Source of the DNA: Halocatena marina
GTDB lineage: Archaea; Halobacteriota; Halobacteria; Halobacteriales; Haloarculaceae
DNA: 64,000 bases
NCBI RefSeq assembly: GCF_023276375.1
Contig: NZ_JALLPK010000003.1
Coordinates: 124,001-188,000 of the forward strand
Direction of reading: 5' to 3'
This document shows positions 24,112 through 34,253 of this stretch, piece after piece. A program made the translations under genes and the position numbers. Positions within the stretch are counted from its first letter, which is position 1. Each line of letters begins with the position of its first letter. The notes under the pieces were generated by a model that was not told where the DNA came from, made no database searches, and saw nothing but the letters and a program-made list of their open reading frames with translations.

Positions 24112-25335
24112 ATGACTCGAAACAAATTCCCCGTCACCCGTCGGCAGGCGCTTGCAGTCTGCGTCGGCGCGACGATCGGAAGTTTCACGCTTCCACGAGA
24201 GTGGTTTCTCAGCTCTCCTGAGCGCATCCCACAGAGCGCCACCGGATCGTGGCCGATGGAACGACACGACCCGGCACGAACGGGCTACGCTCCGGAGTCG
24301 AACGGACTGACACGGAAACCGAACGTCTCCTGGCAAGCTACGATCGCAGACAAAGATGAAATTCTGTCTCGGCTCGTTTGTTCGGATAAAACAGTGTACG
24401 CCACGAGCAATGACACACTATACGCGTTCACTGCTGCAACGGGAAGCCAGCGATGGCAAACGAGCCAATTTGGAACCCTCCCCTGGACCGAAAGCTCGTT
24501 CCGTAGGACCGAAAACTCGCTTCAGGTCAGAAATGGTCCCACGCTCGGCAACAAGCAGTTGTTCGTCGGATCTCGTAACCACCTAGCTGCCGTTGATCTG
24601 ACTGACGGGAGTGCGCAGTGGGGACGTCGAACGAGCGGTACCAGCACAGTTCTGCGTGTCGGCAACACAGTGTACATCAATAATGGAGACACTGCCGTGG
24701 CCATCGATCTCCAGTCAGGACTCGAACGTTGGAAAACATCCCCAACCGTGGGCGTTTATCCATACGCGTACGCAGACGGATTCATCGTCGGACCAGCCGG
24801 TGACAGTGATCCATCACCTGTCGCAGCGATAAATGCCTTAACCGGGAAAAGAGAATGGACAACTCCCATCAAGATCAAGAATCCCGTCTCCTCTATTCCC
24901 ACACATCGACCCAATCCGTGCATCGTGAACGGGACCATCTACTACGGGAGTGGGCCACTGTATGCACTGACGCTCACCGACGGAACGGTCCGATGGTCAC
25001 ACTCAATCGGAGCGACTGGTGTCAGCCTCACACCGGTCTCCGATGGCTCAGCAGTCTATTTTGTACTTGATGATAGCGTCCGTGCGGTCGATGCAGAAAG
25101 CGGAAAACTGCGGTGGCGTGTTGATCTTCCTGCTCTCGAAACGCCGGCACTCATAGACGGAACACTCTACGTTGGGCTCGAACACGGAATCGCTGCACTC
25201 GATAGCGCTACCGGTGATGAGCAGTTCCGTGTGACGCTGTCCGAGACGGAGACCGTGAGTAGTTCCCCGATCATCGCAGGTGGAACTGTGTATCTCGCAC
25301 TCGGCCAAACACTCTACGCCCTCACAGACAAATGA
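24112..25335 (+). CDS. Tat-exported PQQ-like beta-propeller protein
   Basis: 407 residues. A twin-arginine signal (VTRRQALAVCVGATIGSFTLP) is at the N-terminus. From residue 45 on, repeats of the type TVYATSNDTLYAFTAATGSQRW, VYFVLDDSVRAVDAESGKLRW and LYVGLEHGIAALDSATGDEQF recur about seven times. This is the PQQ/outer-membrane-assembly propeller blade motif (W-x-x-D near the blade end). Archaeal members are usually structural or protein-binding, without bound PQQ. The stop overlaps the start of the small membrane protein gene (ATGA), so the two likely form an export-linked pair. Confidence 0.85.
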   Translation: MTRNKFPVTRRQALAVCVGATIGSFTLPREWFLSSPERIPQSATGSWPMERHDPARTGYAPESNGLTRKPNVSWQATIADKDEILSRLVCSDKTVYATSNDTLYAFTAATGSQRWQTSQFGTLPWTESSFRRTENSLQVRNGPTLGNKQLFVGSRNHLAAVDLTDGSAQWGRRTSGTSTVLRVGNTVYINNGDTAVAIDLQSGLERWKTSPTVGVYPYAYADGFIVGPAGDSDPSPVAAINALTGKREWTTPIKIKNPVSSIPTHRPNPCIVNGTIYYGSGPLYALTLTDGTVRWSHSIGATGVSLTPVSDGSAVYFVLDDSVRAVDAESGKLRWRVDLPALETPALIDGTLYVGLEHGIAALDSATGDEQFRVTLSETETVSSSPIIAGGTVYLALGQTLYALTDK

Positions 25336-25727
25336 ACACATCCAAACCTCCGCAGAATGGGTCCAGCAGTTTCCATCGAGTGCTTTCACTCTGGTTCGGA
25401 TTTAAGCTCGCTCTATTTCCTGGACTGTATACTGTCCTCAAGGTAGCCCTCATCAATGAGCCAATGTATACTGGTATGTACGCTACACAGCTCCTCGCAA
25501 TCGGTGCCGTCTACGTTATGCAATGGAGGTCTCCTACCGTTCGATCACGAACGGTCTGGTCGTTTGGTCTTACGTCGGGTCTCCTATCCTATCTGTTGTT
25601 AGTACTTACTTCAGGGGTAGGAATGGGGAGTAATCCTACGAGTGGATCTCTATATCTCATCGTGAAAGCGTCTCTCATCCTGGTTGCAGCGTTTTCAGGA
25701 GGGTACGCTGTCGTCTGTACCGACTGA
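25332..25727 (+). CDS. Small integral membrane protein, four helices
   Basis: 131 residues with about four hydrophobic segments (LWFGFKLALFPGLYTVLKVALI, ATQLLAIGAVYVM, GLTSGLLSYLLLVLTSG, LYLIVKASLILVAAFSGGYAV). The ATG lies inside the propeller gene's end as ATGA, which implies translational coupling. No known motif. It may anchor or partner the exported propeller protein. Confidence 0.75.
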   Translation: MNTSKPPQNGSSSFHRVLSLWFGFKLALFPGLYTVLKVALINEPMYTGMYATQLLAIGAVYVMQWRSPTVRSRTVWSFGLTSGLLSYLLLVLTSGVGMGSNPTSGSLYLIVKASLILVAAFSGGYAVVCTD

Positions 25728-26404
25728 CAGGACGTTGTATTGTCCGTCTGTGGATCACGATAGTTCGAGTGACAGCCACTCTCCGAACGTATGGATTCAA
25801 CACTTTACGCGATCCATCCATAGTGCGCTACCAACCGAACATGATCTACCCAAGTAGATATCACATACAGCTGATGATAGGTGGACAAGAGTTCTAACGC
25901 ACATCTTCTGTGAAATTTAAATCATTGGGATGAATTTCTTAGATGGCTGTGCATGACGAATCCGTATCTGCCCATCGTCAGGTCAAGAATGACGAGATCG
26001 TCGACGATGTGGCGACTCCGACGTTTTCCGGTGGCTCATCACTGACGACGCTAAATGATGATTTGTGCTTCACGTACAGCGGTCGGTCGAGTAAATCCAC
26101 TGTTGTTTATTGGGCTAAAACGAAGTGATTGGCAATTTCGCGAATTCGACCGATTTCGAGGGTGTTGGTGGCTATGATGACTGAATCCAATCTAATAAAG
26201 CGTATATCACTATATCAAATTCATTGAATGAGATTGCGAATCTGTGTCTAATTTCACTTTTCAATACGCAATCTATGATAAATTTAATAATCTTAGTGGT
26301 AGCTCACTGGGGAATATTGATGTTATTCTGTCACCAATGGTAACTTCCCCCCGATGATTGGATTCACCGAATTCTTTTTAGGATGATGAATACCTTATCG
26401 ACTT
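25728..26404. other. AT-rich region with one gene-remnant repeat
   Basis: No intact gene. 26060-26138 is the second copy of the remnant found at 8562-8638. The rest is AT-rich and unrecognised. Confidence 0.4.
26060..26138 (+). repeat. Gene-remnant repeat, copy 2
   Basis: Shares TGCTTCACGTACAGCGGTCG and about 75 bp of similarity with the minus strand of 8562-8638. Reads as CASRTAVGRVNPLLFIGLK. It is a fragment of a lost membrane-protein gene. Confidence 0.6.
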
Positions 26405-26521
26405 ATGGTCGATACTAGACCGAATATTATCTTCATTACTACCGACCAGCAACGCTTCGATACAATACACGCGCTCGGCGCCAGAGGTCGGCTAGGTCGA
26501 TTTATTATGCATGATATGTAA
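26405..26521 (+). pseudogene. Sulfatase N-terminal fragment
   Basis: ATG 26405 opens MVDTRPNIIFITTDQQRFD, the classic sulfatase start with the first metal-binding Asp (TTDQQ). After 26 residues (HALGA) similarity ends and the frame stops at 26521. The active-site C-x-P-x-R region and everything after it are missing, so it is inactive. It belongs to the arylsulfatase-type branch and differs from the sulfatase at 59274-60633. Confidence 0.7.
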
Positions 26522-26631
26522 CGGAATTTACACCAGCGTTATTCTAACATTATTTAGATGTGTATAATACAAAATTTTGTCGCTTATTCATCGACTTCGG
26601 ATAGCGGCATCTCCGAATGAAAAGACACGGT

Positions 26632-26946
26632 TCACGCTGGAACGGTGAACTGAACCTTTCGTGGATCGGCATCGGCAGTGATGAACGCAAGCAACTGGGT
26701 GCCCTCGTTGGTGAGAGCGGCACGATCTCATTTAGACAACGGTTCAAATGGTTCGATGAGCAGGGTAGCCCCATCGTCGTGCCGTTGAACGTACCAGAAT
26801 CCGGCGACGAAGCCGTCGACTAAGACAGCCCCTCTCGCGTAGTATTCATCCATTACCCGCTGGTGATGTTCGGACGGAATGATTCGTGAGCGGTCGTCAT
26901 GAGAGAGCAACACGTTGTCGAGTTCCGGGAGGATATCTCGCTCAAG
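26632..26946 (-). pseudogene. AlkZ-like winged-helix DNA glycosylase fragment
   Basis: The C-terminal third of an AlkZ/HTH_42 family protein: LPELDNVLLSHDDRSRII, VLVDGFVAGFWYVQR, LLIEPFEPLSK, then TGA, then DRAALTNEGTQLLAFI to the natural end at 26632. One in-frame stop interrupts the conserved tail. The N-terminal part is replaced at about 26950 by the integrase relic on the other strand. AlkZ-family proteins are DNA glycosylases that can unhook crosslinks. Confidence 0.65.
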
Positions 26947-26954
26947 GACGGGAA

Positions 26955-27490
26955 TATGGATGACTACCGAAAGAAACACAGGTGGGACGCTGTGAACTTC
27001 CTCGATCCAGTGATTTCGCCGCTGCGCAACTATCGAAAGCCGATAGATCCACCAACTGAGCACTGGCTGGTGTTTCCTACGTTCGACTAGCAGACGCTCC
27101 TACGTTTCGTGCAAAACGAGATGACTGACCGCGGGGAATACCCAGATTGCAATCGATAAGCGACGTGACGAGTACGCTCGTGACCTGCCATTGGCACTTG
27201 AGGAGGACGTTCAACTGCCGCCGATCCCGATGGACGGTGCGCGGTCGATTCTCTGGCGTCTCTAAGACACAGCGAAAATCGATATTGACCATCTAAAACA
27301 CGGTTACCCTGCGCCTCATGGCGGCCGCCGTAGGATGATTGGTGTTCTCATGAGGGCGCTCGGATCTCCGGTTGCAGTTCGTTATCTTGACAACTCTGGA
27401 GAAATGGTGCGAGAGCACTACTCACATATCGAAGCTGAGGAACTAAGAGGTTTCGCGACAGAAGCCCTTATTAATGTCTGGTCTTGGTAG
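26955..27490 (+). pseudogene. Tyrosine integrase remnant
   Basis: Pieces in shifting frames align with the intact integrase at 10271-11482: YRKKHRWDAVNF, PIDPPTEHWLVFPTFD, then APHGGRRRMIGVLMRALG and VRYLDNSGEMVREHYSHIE with the His/Arg box and the nucleophile Tyr still readable. Several frameshifts and stops lie between 27060 and 27310. It is the C-terminal half of a second integrase of the same family, now dead. Confidence 0.75.
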
Positions 27491-27939
27491 ATAATGGGTG
27501 GGTAGAGAAACATATTTAAATTTATGAAATAATAAGACGGACGGAATCTGATGCCACATCAATATCGACAATATTCGGTTATGAGTGAGCCATTCTCGTT
27601 ACTAAGTAACTAATTCTGAATGTATATCGAAATGATATTTTGTTAGTGGTTTCGTTTGCACTTGCACCTGTGTCGAGGTCGTGGTACGTGCTATAATAAC
27701 AACTGTACTCATGTTATTTTGGCTTTCAAATCTGTTGATATCGACTTCTGATCGTCACAGCACGACAGACAGTATATATGCTTGGACCGTCTAAAATAGC
27801 AAATATACTTTATTTATACCAAATCACCTTCCATATATGGTGAACTTAAGGCAATACATTTGGATGATATCAGTATATTGGCTTTTAAATCAGTATTAGT
27901 AAACTACAGTGTAGCATTGGTGTTTCTTAGTGGAGATAG
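27491..27939. other. AT-rich stretch without recognised feature
   Basis: Very AT-rich, no long frame, no repeat array. It may mark an old junction between the integrase relic and the sugar-utilisation island. Confidence 0.35.
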
Positions 27940-28692
27940 CTATGTATGGGTGATATTGAGTTCAATGATATTCGCTACGCTTTGGAGTTTCTTCCGGACC
28001 AACTCATCATCAAACCGGCTCGTAGGTCCTGAAACACCAATTGCGCCCTCAATTTGGTCATTGTTGTTGATTATTGGCACAGCTACGCAACGAAGTCCTT
28101 TGCCCCGTGCCTCATCGTCTAGTGTATGTCATTCTCGCGCACGCGCTCCAATTCATCAAAGATTTCGTCGCGGTCTGTGATCGTGTTTTCAGTAGACGCT
28201 GGCATTCCGTGTCTATCGAATATCTCCATTACATGTTCGCGAGGTAAGTTTGTGAGTGTTGTATTTCCGAGACTAGTATTGTGAAAAATAGGCCTCTCGA
28301 CTGATATACGAGTTAGTCTTAACAGCATTCTCTCCATGTGCCCTATGTAGATAGATGCCCTTGCCGTGTTTCTTAACAAGGAGATTTGCCAGTTCGCCGG
28401 TTTCTTCAGCCAATGAATTTACTTCGTCCTTGGAGATATCGTAAAGTCGTCGTTTATGTATGCGTATCCACGGAGATCGAGAAATTAGAGACCGACCCGA
28501 TATCTGTTTACCTTTTTAACGATGTATCTGTCTTGCCCGAGGGTACATAAATAGTTGTGGAGACTACTTTTCGATAGGTTGAGCTCCGAGGAACTCAGTG
28601 ACGGTAGCATCATTTTTCTCTTTGAGAGCTTCGAGAATCCGGAACGTTGTCTGTGTTGTTCTGACGAAACTCAACGATTGGGTCTTCCCCAT
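27940..28692 (-). pseudogene. IclR family regulator, degenerate
   Basis: ATG 28692 starts a winged helix (TTQTTFRILEALKEKNDATVTEF), followed by EVNSLAEETGELANLLVKKHGKG, MPASTENTITDRDEIFDELERV and the effector-domain end GLRCVAVPIINNND...IEGAIGVSGPTSRF. Several frameshifts and stops break it. IclR proteins commonly repress or activate sugar-acid and aromatic catabolism in haloarchaea, and this one probably once controlled the neighbouring island. A second dead IclR lies at 42231-42985. Confidence 0.7.
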
Positions 28693-29214
28693 ATTTATCT
28701 ATGGTGAATTTTTATAAATTATCCATTAAACTACAAAAATACACCAGTATCTCTGTTGGGCCTATAAGTTTCACGCGATGGACTCCTGCTCATATCACCT
28801 AATTGCAGAAAAGGAAATTCTATAGTCTGCACCGCTAATCGTAGAATCTACACAGATACTCGCTTTTATATATGTAGGCAAGTAGTGTATATTAAATAAT
28901 ATCTAATATAACGTTAAGATCTCCGTTCTGATAATTTGTCTTTAAGCTGTGAGTCGTCTGACTCATAGATTCTCAGGACCAGTCCAACAGAACTCATGAC
29001 TTATTTATCCCAATCCAATCAATATATTTCGCTGACTTTAGCGGAAACCATGAGTGCTGAATAGTAGCCTACTCCCGAGATAGTCATCGGCAACTGTGTT
29101 TTGATAATGCTGTACATATGATCAATAAAACTACCAATAACCTAATATCAATATAATAATCTTCTATATCTTATCAATCTTCACTCAAATATATTTGACA
29201 GCGGTCGGATTATT
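28693..29214. other. AT-rich intergenic region
   Basis: Upstream of the IclR and aldo-keto reductase relics, which are divergent, so it once held both promoters. Nothing else recognised. Confidence 0.4.
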
Positions 29215-29990
29215 ATGGGCCAATTGCCAGCCACGAACCTCGGTACGTGGCAGAACACCGATCCGGGAATATACGCACAGGGCGTGAGACAGCGCTCGAA
29301 ACGGGGCTCAGATACATTGACACGGCACAGTACTACGGCAACGAGGAAGCCGTTGGCGATGCCCTCGCCGACGACGTTCCCCGCAAGGTGGTCTTCATCG
29401 GATCGAAGGTTCACGCCGAGAAGCTTGGTCTTGCACACGACAAGGTTATCAAGGGGTAGAGGTCACGCTCGACCGCCTGAACCTTGACTAGCTCGACCTG
29501 CTGTACGTCCATTGGCCGATCGCCAACTACGCCGCCGAGACGATGTCGGCCTTCGACGAGCTCGTCGACCGCAAGCTTATCGACCATGTCGGCGTCTGTA
29601 ACTTTGACGTTGACCTGCTCGACGAAGCGGTAGACAACATGGAGTCGCCACTGTTCGCTCATCAAATCGAGACTCACCCGCTGTTACAGCAGGACGAACT
29701 CATTGGCCACGCACAGGAGAACGACTACCACCACATCGCGTACTCCCCGCTCGCTCGCAGCAACACCTTGTACATCTCTGAGATTACGGAGATTGCTGAG
29801 AAACACGATATCAGTGCGTCGCAGGTCAGCTTCGTGTGGCTCCTCTCGCGGGAGAACGTCACCGTCGTCCCGAAAGCGACGGGCGAAGACCAGATTAGAG
29901 TCGACTTTGCCGCACAGGACCTCGAACTCGACGACGAGAACGTCGAGCGAATTCGAGATACGAACGGACCGAGCGGTACGTCAGCCGTGA
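29215..29990 (+). pseudogene. Aldo-keto reductase, degenerate
   Basis: Frames together give an aldo-keto reductase: LETGLRYIDTAQYYGNEEAVG (catalytic Asp and Tyr of the AKR tetrad), VFIGSKVHAEKLG (Lys strand), LDLLYVHWPI (catalytic His), LIDHVGVCNFDVDLL and FVWLLSRENVTVVPKATGEDQI (NADPH site). A frameshift near 29290 and stops at about 29459 and 29490 break it. It was probably an NADPH-dependent reductase of sugar aldehydes or ketones. It converges with the Gfo/Idh/MocA gene. Confidence 0.75.
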
Positions 29991-30110
29991 CGGCGCGCCG
30001 TGGTTCGAAGCCAGACCGGCGACTAGTGGACTTCTGTTTTCACGCAAGAAGCGGAGTAGACGCGGTCCGAATTACGCGACGACTGGTATAGTGCGGTTGT
30101 AGAATACCAA

Positions 30111-31208
30111 CTACCAGGACGTAACCGCGACCTCGCGCAGCGATTTTGCCAACGGGATATCGACTGTCGATCCGGTGTAATGCGAGAGGTAGAACCCAAC
30201 GATGATCTCAAGCGACCGGGCGGCTTCGACGCCGGGCGAGTAGTTCTCCCCATTGCCGTTCAGGAGGTCCTGAATGTGCGTCGCCGCGTTCGCGAACGAG
30301 CGCTTGTAGTCGTCTTCCCACGTCCACGCGCCGTCGATGCCGGGCAGCGACTGCTCGATGTGTTCGCCGTCTTCGAGCGACCAGTAGCGCCACTCGCCAT
30401 CGTCGTTGTTCAGATAGAGTTTTCCCTCGGCGCCGACGAAGTTCAGAGTCATCGAGGAGACCTCCCGGGGAATCGTGCAGTCGACGGTGACGAACGAGCC
30501 ATCGTTCATGACGACGTGGCCGCCGCCGCCCGCGTCGACGACTTCCTGTGTCGCGTCAAGTGAGTCGACAGCCTCATTCTCGCCCGTGATGTAGCCGCTG
30601 ACCTGCTCTGCTCTGGCGTCCAAGAGATAGACGAGCGTGTCGAGGACGTGCGTGGAGTTGCGCATCAGTTCCATCCGATACTGCGTGCTCACTGACTTGA
30701 CCTCACCCAGGAGGTTCTGCTCGTGGATGAGGTCGTGGAGCCGTTGGAGCTTATCAGTAAAACGGAATGAGTGGTTGACGACAAGTTCGGTATCGGTTTT
30801 CTCGCACACTTCGACCATCTCTTCGGCGGCGCTGACCTGCGAGGCGATGGGCTTCTCACACCAAATGACCGCTGGCTCGGCCGCCGACTGGGCAGCGTCG
30901 ATAGCGTGTTCGTGGTGGAGAAACGACGGGGTGCAGACCGAGACCACGTCGAGGTCTTCCGCGTCGAGCATCGCCCCGTGTCCGACGTACTGCCGTTCTA
31001 ACGGGATGTCCCACGCGCTGCCAAACGTCGTCAATTTCTCCTCGTCGACATCAGATATCGCGACGAGTTCTATTTCGTCGGTGCTCGCGTATCCGCCGGC
31101 GTGACTCGCGTCGATTTTCTCCGTGCCGATGGCTTCCTCGTCGTGCATACCAAGGATACCCATTCCTGCGATACCGCCCGTGCCGATTACGCCTGCTCTA
31201 TATGTCAT
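30111..31208 (-). CDS. Gfo/Idh/MocA family oxidoreductase
   Basis: 365 residues. The N-terminal Rossmann fold has GVIGTGGIAGMGILGMH (dinucleotide loop) and DVVSVCTPSFLHHEHA. The catalytic signature is CEKPIASQVSAAEEMV, with the conserved Glu-Lys-Pro. The C-terminal half is the beta-sheet substrate domain (NSTHVLDTLVYLLDAR, FVGAEGKLYLNNDDGEW). Family members oxidise or reduce sugars, inositols and sugar acids with NAD(P). It starts at ATG 31208, with a TATA-like element in the AT-rich stretch near 31325-31335. A degenerate paralogue is at 56815-57155. A role in the rhamnose or uronic-acid island is inferred from neighbours. Confidence 0.9.
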   Translation of the reverse strand: MTYRAGVIGTGGIAGMGILGMHDEEAIGTEKIDASHAGGYASTDEIELVAISDVDEEKLTTFGSAWDIPLERQYVGHGAMLDAEDLDVVSVCTPSFLHHEHAIDAAQSAAEPAVIWCEKPIASQVSAAEEMVEVCEKTDTELVVNHSFRFTDKLQRLHDLIHEQNLLGEVKSVSTQYRMELMRNSTHVLDTLVYLLDARAEQVSGYITGENEAVDSLDATQEVVDAGGGGHVVMNDGSFVTVDCTIPREVSSMTLNFVGAEGKLYLNNDDGEWRYWSLEDGEHIEQSLPGIDGAWTWEDDYKRSFANAATHIQDLLNGNGENYSPGVEAARSLEIIVGFYLSHYTGSTVDIPLAKSLREVAVTSW

Positions 31209-31419
31209 ATGTGTATCTGGACCCGTGGCTGGTCGCAGACGCGGCTCGCCCGCTGGTCATGGCGCTGACGAGACGGTCCGTCACCAGTGGCAATTGGTGT
31301 CCCAGGAAGTCATTTGTTGTCTCAATATATAAATCTTTGAGTGGTTCGATGTGCGACGGCGAGATATCAGCGGGGGATTGCCTCGGCAGCGGACGGCTAC
31401 TCCCGGAGCGACGGTGCGG

Positions 31420-32360
31420 CGAACTGTCCATCATCGAACTCGATGGGCTTCGGTTCATCGACGACGTGGAGGTTGTCACGGTCGCGCGCGCGGCCTCGAC
31501 CACCGACGGGAGCTTCAATCCGCGATCGTACTGGCGGTGAGCGTGTAGATGAGCGTCGTCGTCGTGTCCAGTTCTGCGACGATGTCTTCGGGGATCACGT
31601 CGGCCGAACCGATACCCGTCGCGTTATCTGGGTTTTCTAGTTCAGTCCGCGCACATAAATGAGCTTGATCTCCAGCTTCTTGGGTGCGGGTTCGTTGATG
31701 AGAACGGGCGGCGACCGATGACGTTCGTATCGATTCCTTAATCACTGATTTCTTTACCCTGACGGTCGTACATAACGAAGTCGAGTTCCTCGAATAGCAG
31801 TTCCGGCATCAGGTCGTAGGCGGTTTCCAGCAGTTCTTCTTCGTGATCGAGGAACCCGCTCGGTGGGGCGCCCTCGACGAGCGTCGTCTCGTCGTGCTGA
31901 TTTTCGACGACGGTGACGCCGACGCCGATGGGTAGTTCGTCGAGGAGCTGGTCGGTGATCTCGGAGATTGTCCGCCGGAATGATCAGCCTACGGCCCACC
32001 TGTGCGCAATCTATGGCCCACGTTGCTTGCCCATGCCGATGACGGTCATCCTCGAGAGCCCGCTCTCGACGGAGTTGTCGAAATCAGTGTGCGGCTTGAC
32101 GCGGTTTATGGAGACGATGGTGTCCGCCGCGACTGCGTTGTCGTCGGCGAACGACAGCGACTCAACAGCTTATGCAGCATGCACTGTGACGTCATCTGGC
32201 GACATCGGTTCTGTCTCTCAGACCTGTTCGATGACTTCCAGTCCTGGCAGTTCGGGGTCATCGCAGGCTTCGACGATCGTCCCTTCGGGAAAGACAGTGC
32301 ACTCGCTGCTATTGCCTGCTCGCTTGTATCCATACTTGTTGCATCAATCCGTTCGCTCAT
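31420..32360 (-). pseudogene. LarA-like (DUF2088/COG3875-type) protein, degenerate
   Basis: Pieces in different frames: VSINRVKPHTDFDNSVESGL, LSRMTVIGMGKQRGP, TISEITDQLLDELPIGVGVTV, LLETAYDLMPELLFEELDFV, and a C-terminal VVDEPKPIEFDDGQFAAP. The NRVKPHT...ESGL...MGKQ pattern resembles LarA-like lactate racemase relatives that bind a nickel pincer cofactor. Many frameshifts and stops. The assignment is from memory of conserved blocks and is uncertain. In an L-rhamnose or L-fucose pathway, which yields lactate, a lactate racemase-like gene would make sense. Confidence 0.4.
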
Positions 32361-32393
32361 AAACGTAGCCCTCGGTCGCGATAATACCACTAC

Positions 32394-32500
32394 TTGCACC
32401 GGGTCTCTCAACCCGGCAAAATCGTCTGCTGTAGCCTCAATTATCGTGACTACGCCGAAGAGCAGGACGAAAAAATACCCAAATGGCCGATGCTGTTCGG
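32394..32500 (+). pseudogene. FAH-family hydrolase fragment
   Basis: About 35 residues (PGKIVCCSLNYRDYAEEQDE, then PMLFGKAAESV) match the conserved start of the catalytic domain of fumarylacetoacetate hydrolase family enzymes. These cleave diketo acids, including 2,4-diketo-3-deoxy sugar acids in oxidative rhamnose and fucose pathways. The metal-binding part is lost. Confidence 0.6.
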
Positions 32501-32734
32501 GAAAGCCGCAGAGTCGGTCATCAATCCCGTGATCGATTGTTCCCCATACCTGACCGTGTCGGCATCCCCTGGGACCCTGTAGAGGTACACGACCCCGGAT
32601 AAACCACCAAAGCTGAGATTGAGGGTATCGGGACGTTGATCAACACTGTCGTGAGAAAATAAAATTACTTGATGGCGGTCTACGATTATTCATCCGGTTA
32701 CTCGATTACTTCTGGGACGATCAGTACGACTATA

Positions 32735-34070
32735 CCGTTGACAATTTATCCCAGTCGGGTCGGTCTCAATCGTCGACCCGATGTCTGAGAGGTACGACTC
32801 CGCGTCGTTCGCAAAGAGTGCCTCACGGGCCGCCAGGTGTCACTTATCGTCGTTGCGTCGACGATGGCTCCAGCCGCGTCGGGGTTCCGTCCTCGCCGTC
32901 CGTATCGACGGCACCGATGACTGTGTCACCGTCGTGTTTGAGCGCACCACCGAGGGTAAGTTCCTGATTAGGATTGCCCGCTACCGTCAGTAATCGTGAC
33001 GGTTGTCTCGCCGCCCGCGAGGAGAACCGCCGGCGAATCGACGGGTATCCCTCTCGTCACGGCTTCTTCAGCGGTAGCGACCAACGGTTTCACCACCTCT
33101 CACGCCTCACCCCGGAGGCGAGACGTGAGAACCAGCGGCTCGTAGCCGCGATTCTGTGCCACGGTCGCAGCGGCGTTGAGTGCCGTAACGTTTTCTCCGA
33201 CGAAACGATTGGTGCTACGTGTCGAAGACTGAGTCGTCCGGAAACAGTGTCTCTCTGTGCTCTCCAGTGACACCGGTTTCAAGATGATTACAAACGGCTA
33301 ACGATGACGTGAATTCAAATCGTTCGAACACCGATAGAACTCCCTGGTAAGTCGTTTCGTCGGGTACCGACGGACCGCTTCCTGCAGTCGACAGGTCGTT
33401 GCCGATCACGTCGTTCCAGAAGGAGTCCGACGACAGTTGTAGGTGCGGCTCGCCTTGCGAGTTGTCCCCCTTTCAACTCAGATAGGTGTTTGCCGGCATT
33501 GATCTCGTCAATCGGGACACCACCGTCAAGCAGGCAATCAGTCGTCGCTGGCAGATCGTTAAGCGTCAGCGTACTAGCCGATGCAGACAGGAGTGCGCTG
33601 GCACCACCGGTCAGAACGAATAGAACGAGAGTGTCCTCATCGGCTTCATCAAGAATGTCGAGGACTGTGGCCGTCCGCTTCGGTGTTGCGTTCCGACGGG
33701 AGGGATGGTCGCCCACTGTACTCTGAACGGCCTTGGTGTCGACAGGCTGCTTGCCGACGACGTGTCGCTCGGTAAGCGACTTACCGAGTATGGATTCTGG
33801 AGCATGCGTCACGCCACCAGCGGCTTCCCCACCACCGACAAGGACGACATCGGTATAGTCCTTAAGGTTTTATGTCGTCTCGCCGACGAAAAGTATATCT
33901 TCATTTAATCCAACAGTCGCTCGGGTTAGCCGTCTCTGGAGCGGCAGTGTCTATGACAGCTTCGATACAATCGAATGCGACCTTGTGGCCGCAGCTGGAC
34001 CCGATCGCAGATCGGCTACGGATCATACTTATGCTACTGAGCCGGCCGGTAAAAATCTGCCTTAACGGAC
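32735..34070 (-). pseudogene. Glycerate 2-kinase (DUF4147/MOFRL family), degenerate
   Basis: Readable blocks in order: VVLVGGGEAAGGVTHAPESIL, VDTKAVQSTVGDHP, DTLVLFVLTGGASALLSASAS, HLSELKGGQLARRAAP, then NRGYEPLVLTSRLRGEA and SPAVLLAGGETTVTITD of the MOFRL domain, and NPDAAGAIVDATT near the end. Multiple frameshifts. The family phosphorylates glycerate to 2-phosphoglycerate, the exit of non-phosphorylative sugar-acid pathways. Confidence 0.7.
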
Positions 34071-34222
34071 CGTAGTTTCAGCGCTGTTCATAAGGTCGGT
34101 GAGGTCGTGTTCAGCAGAGGCTAAAAGTTGAGGGCATGTTTGGTTTGGAGAGTACTCTTATGCTCGAAAGTGTTGGAACTCACCGTCGGAAACCGAGGCG
34201 TCGCAGGGTAAATAGCAGGTGG

Positions 34223-34230
34223 TTTTATAT
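34223..34230 (+). promoter_or_regulatory. TATA box of the ABC ATPase gene
   Basis: TTTTATAT lies about 27 bases before the ATG at 34254. This spacing gives an almost leaderless transcript, common in haloarchaea. Confidence 0.5.
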
Positions 34231-34253
34231 GGACCGGATAAATATTGACCGGT

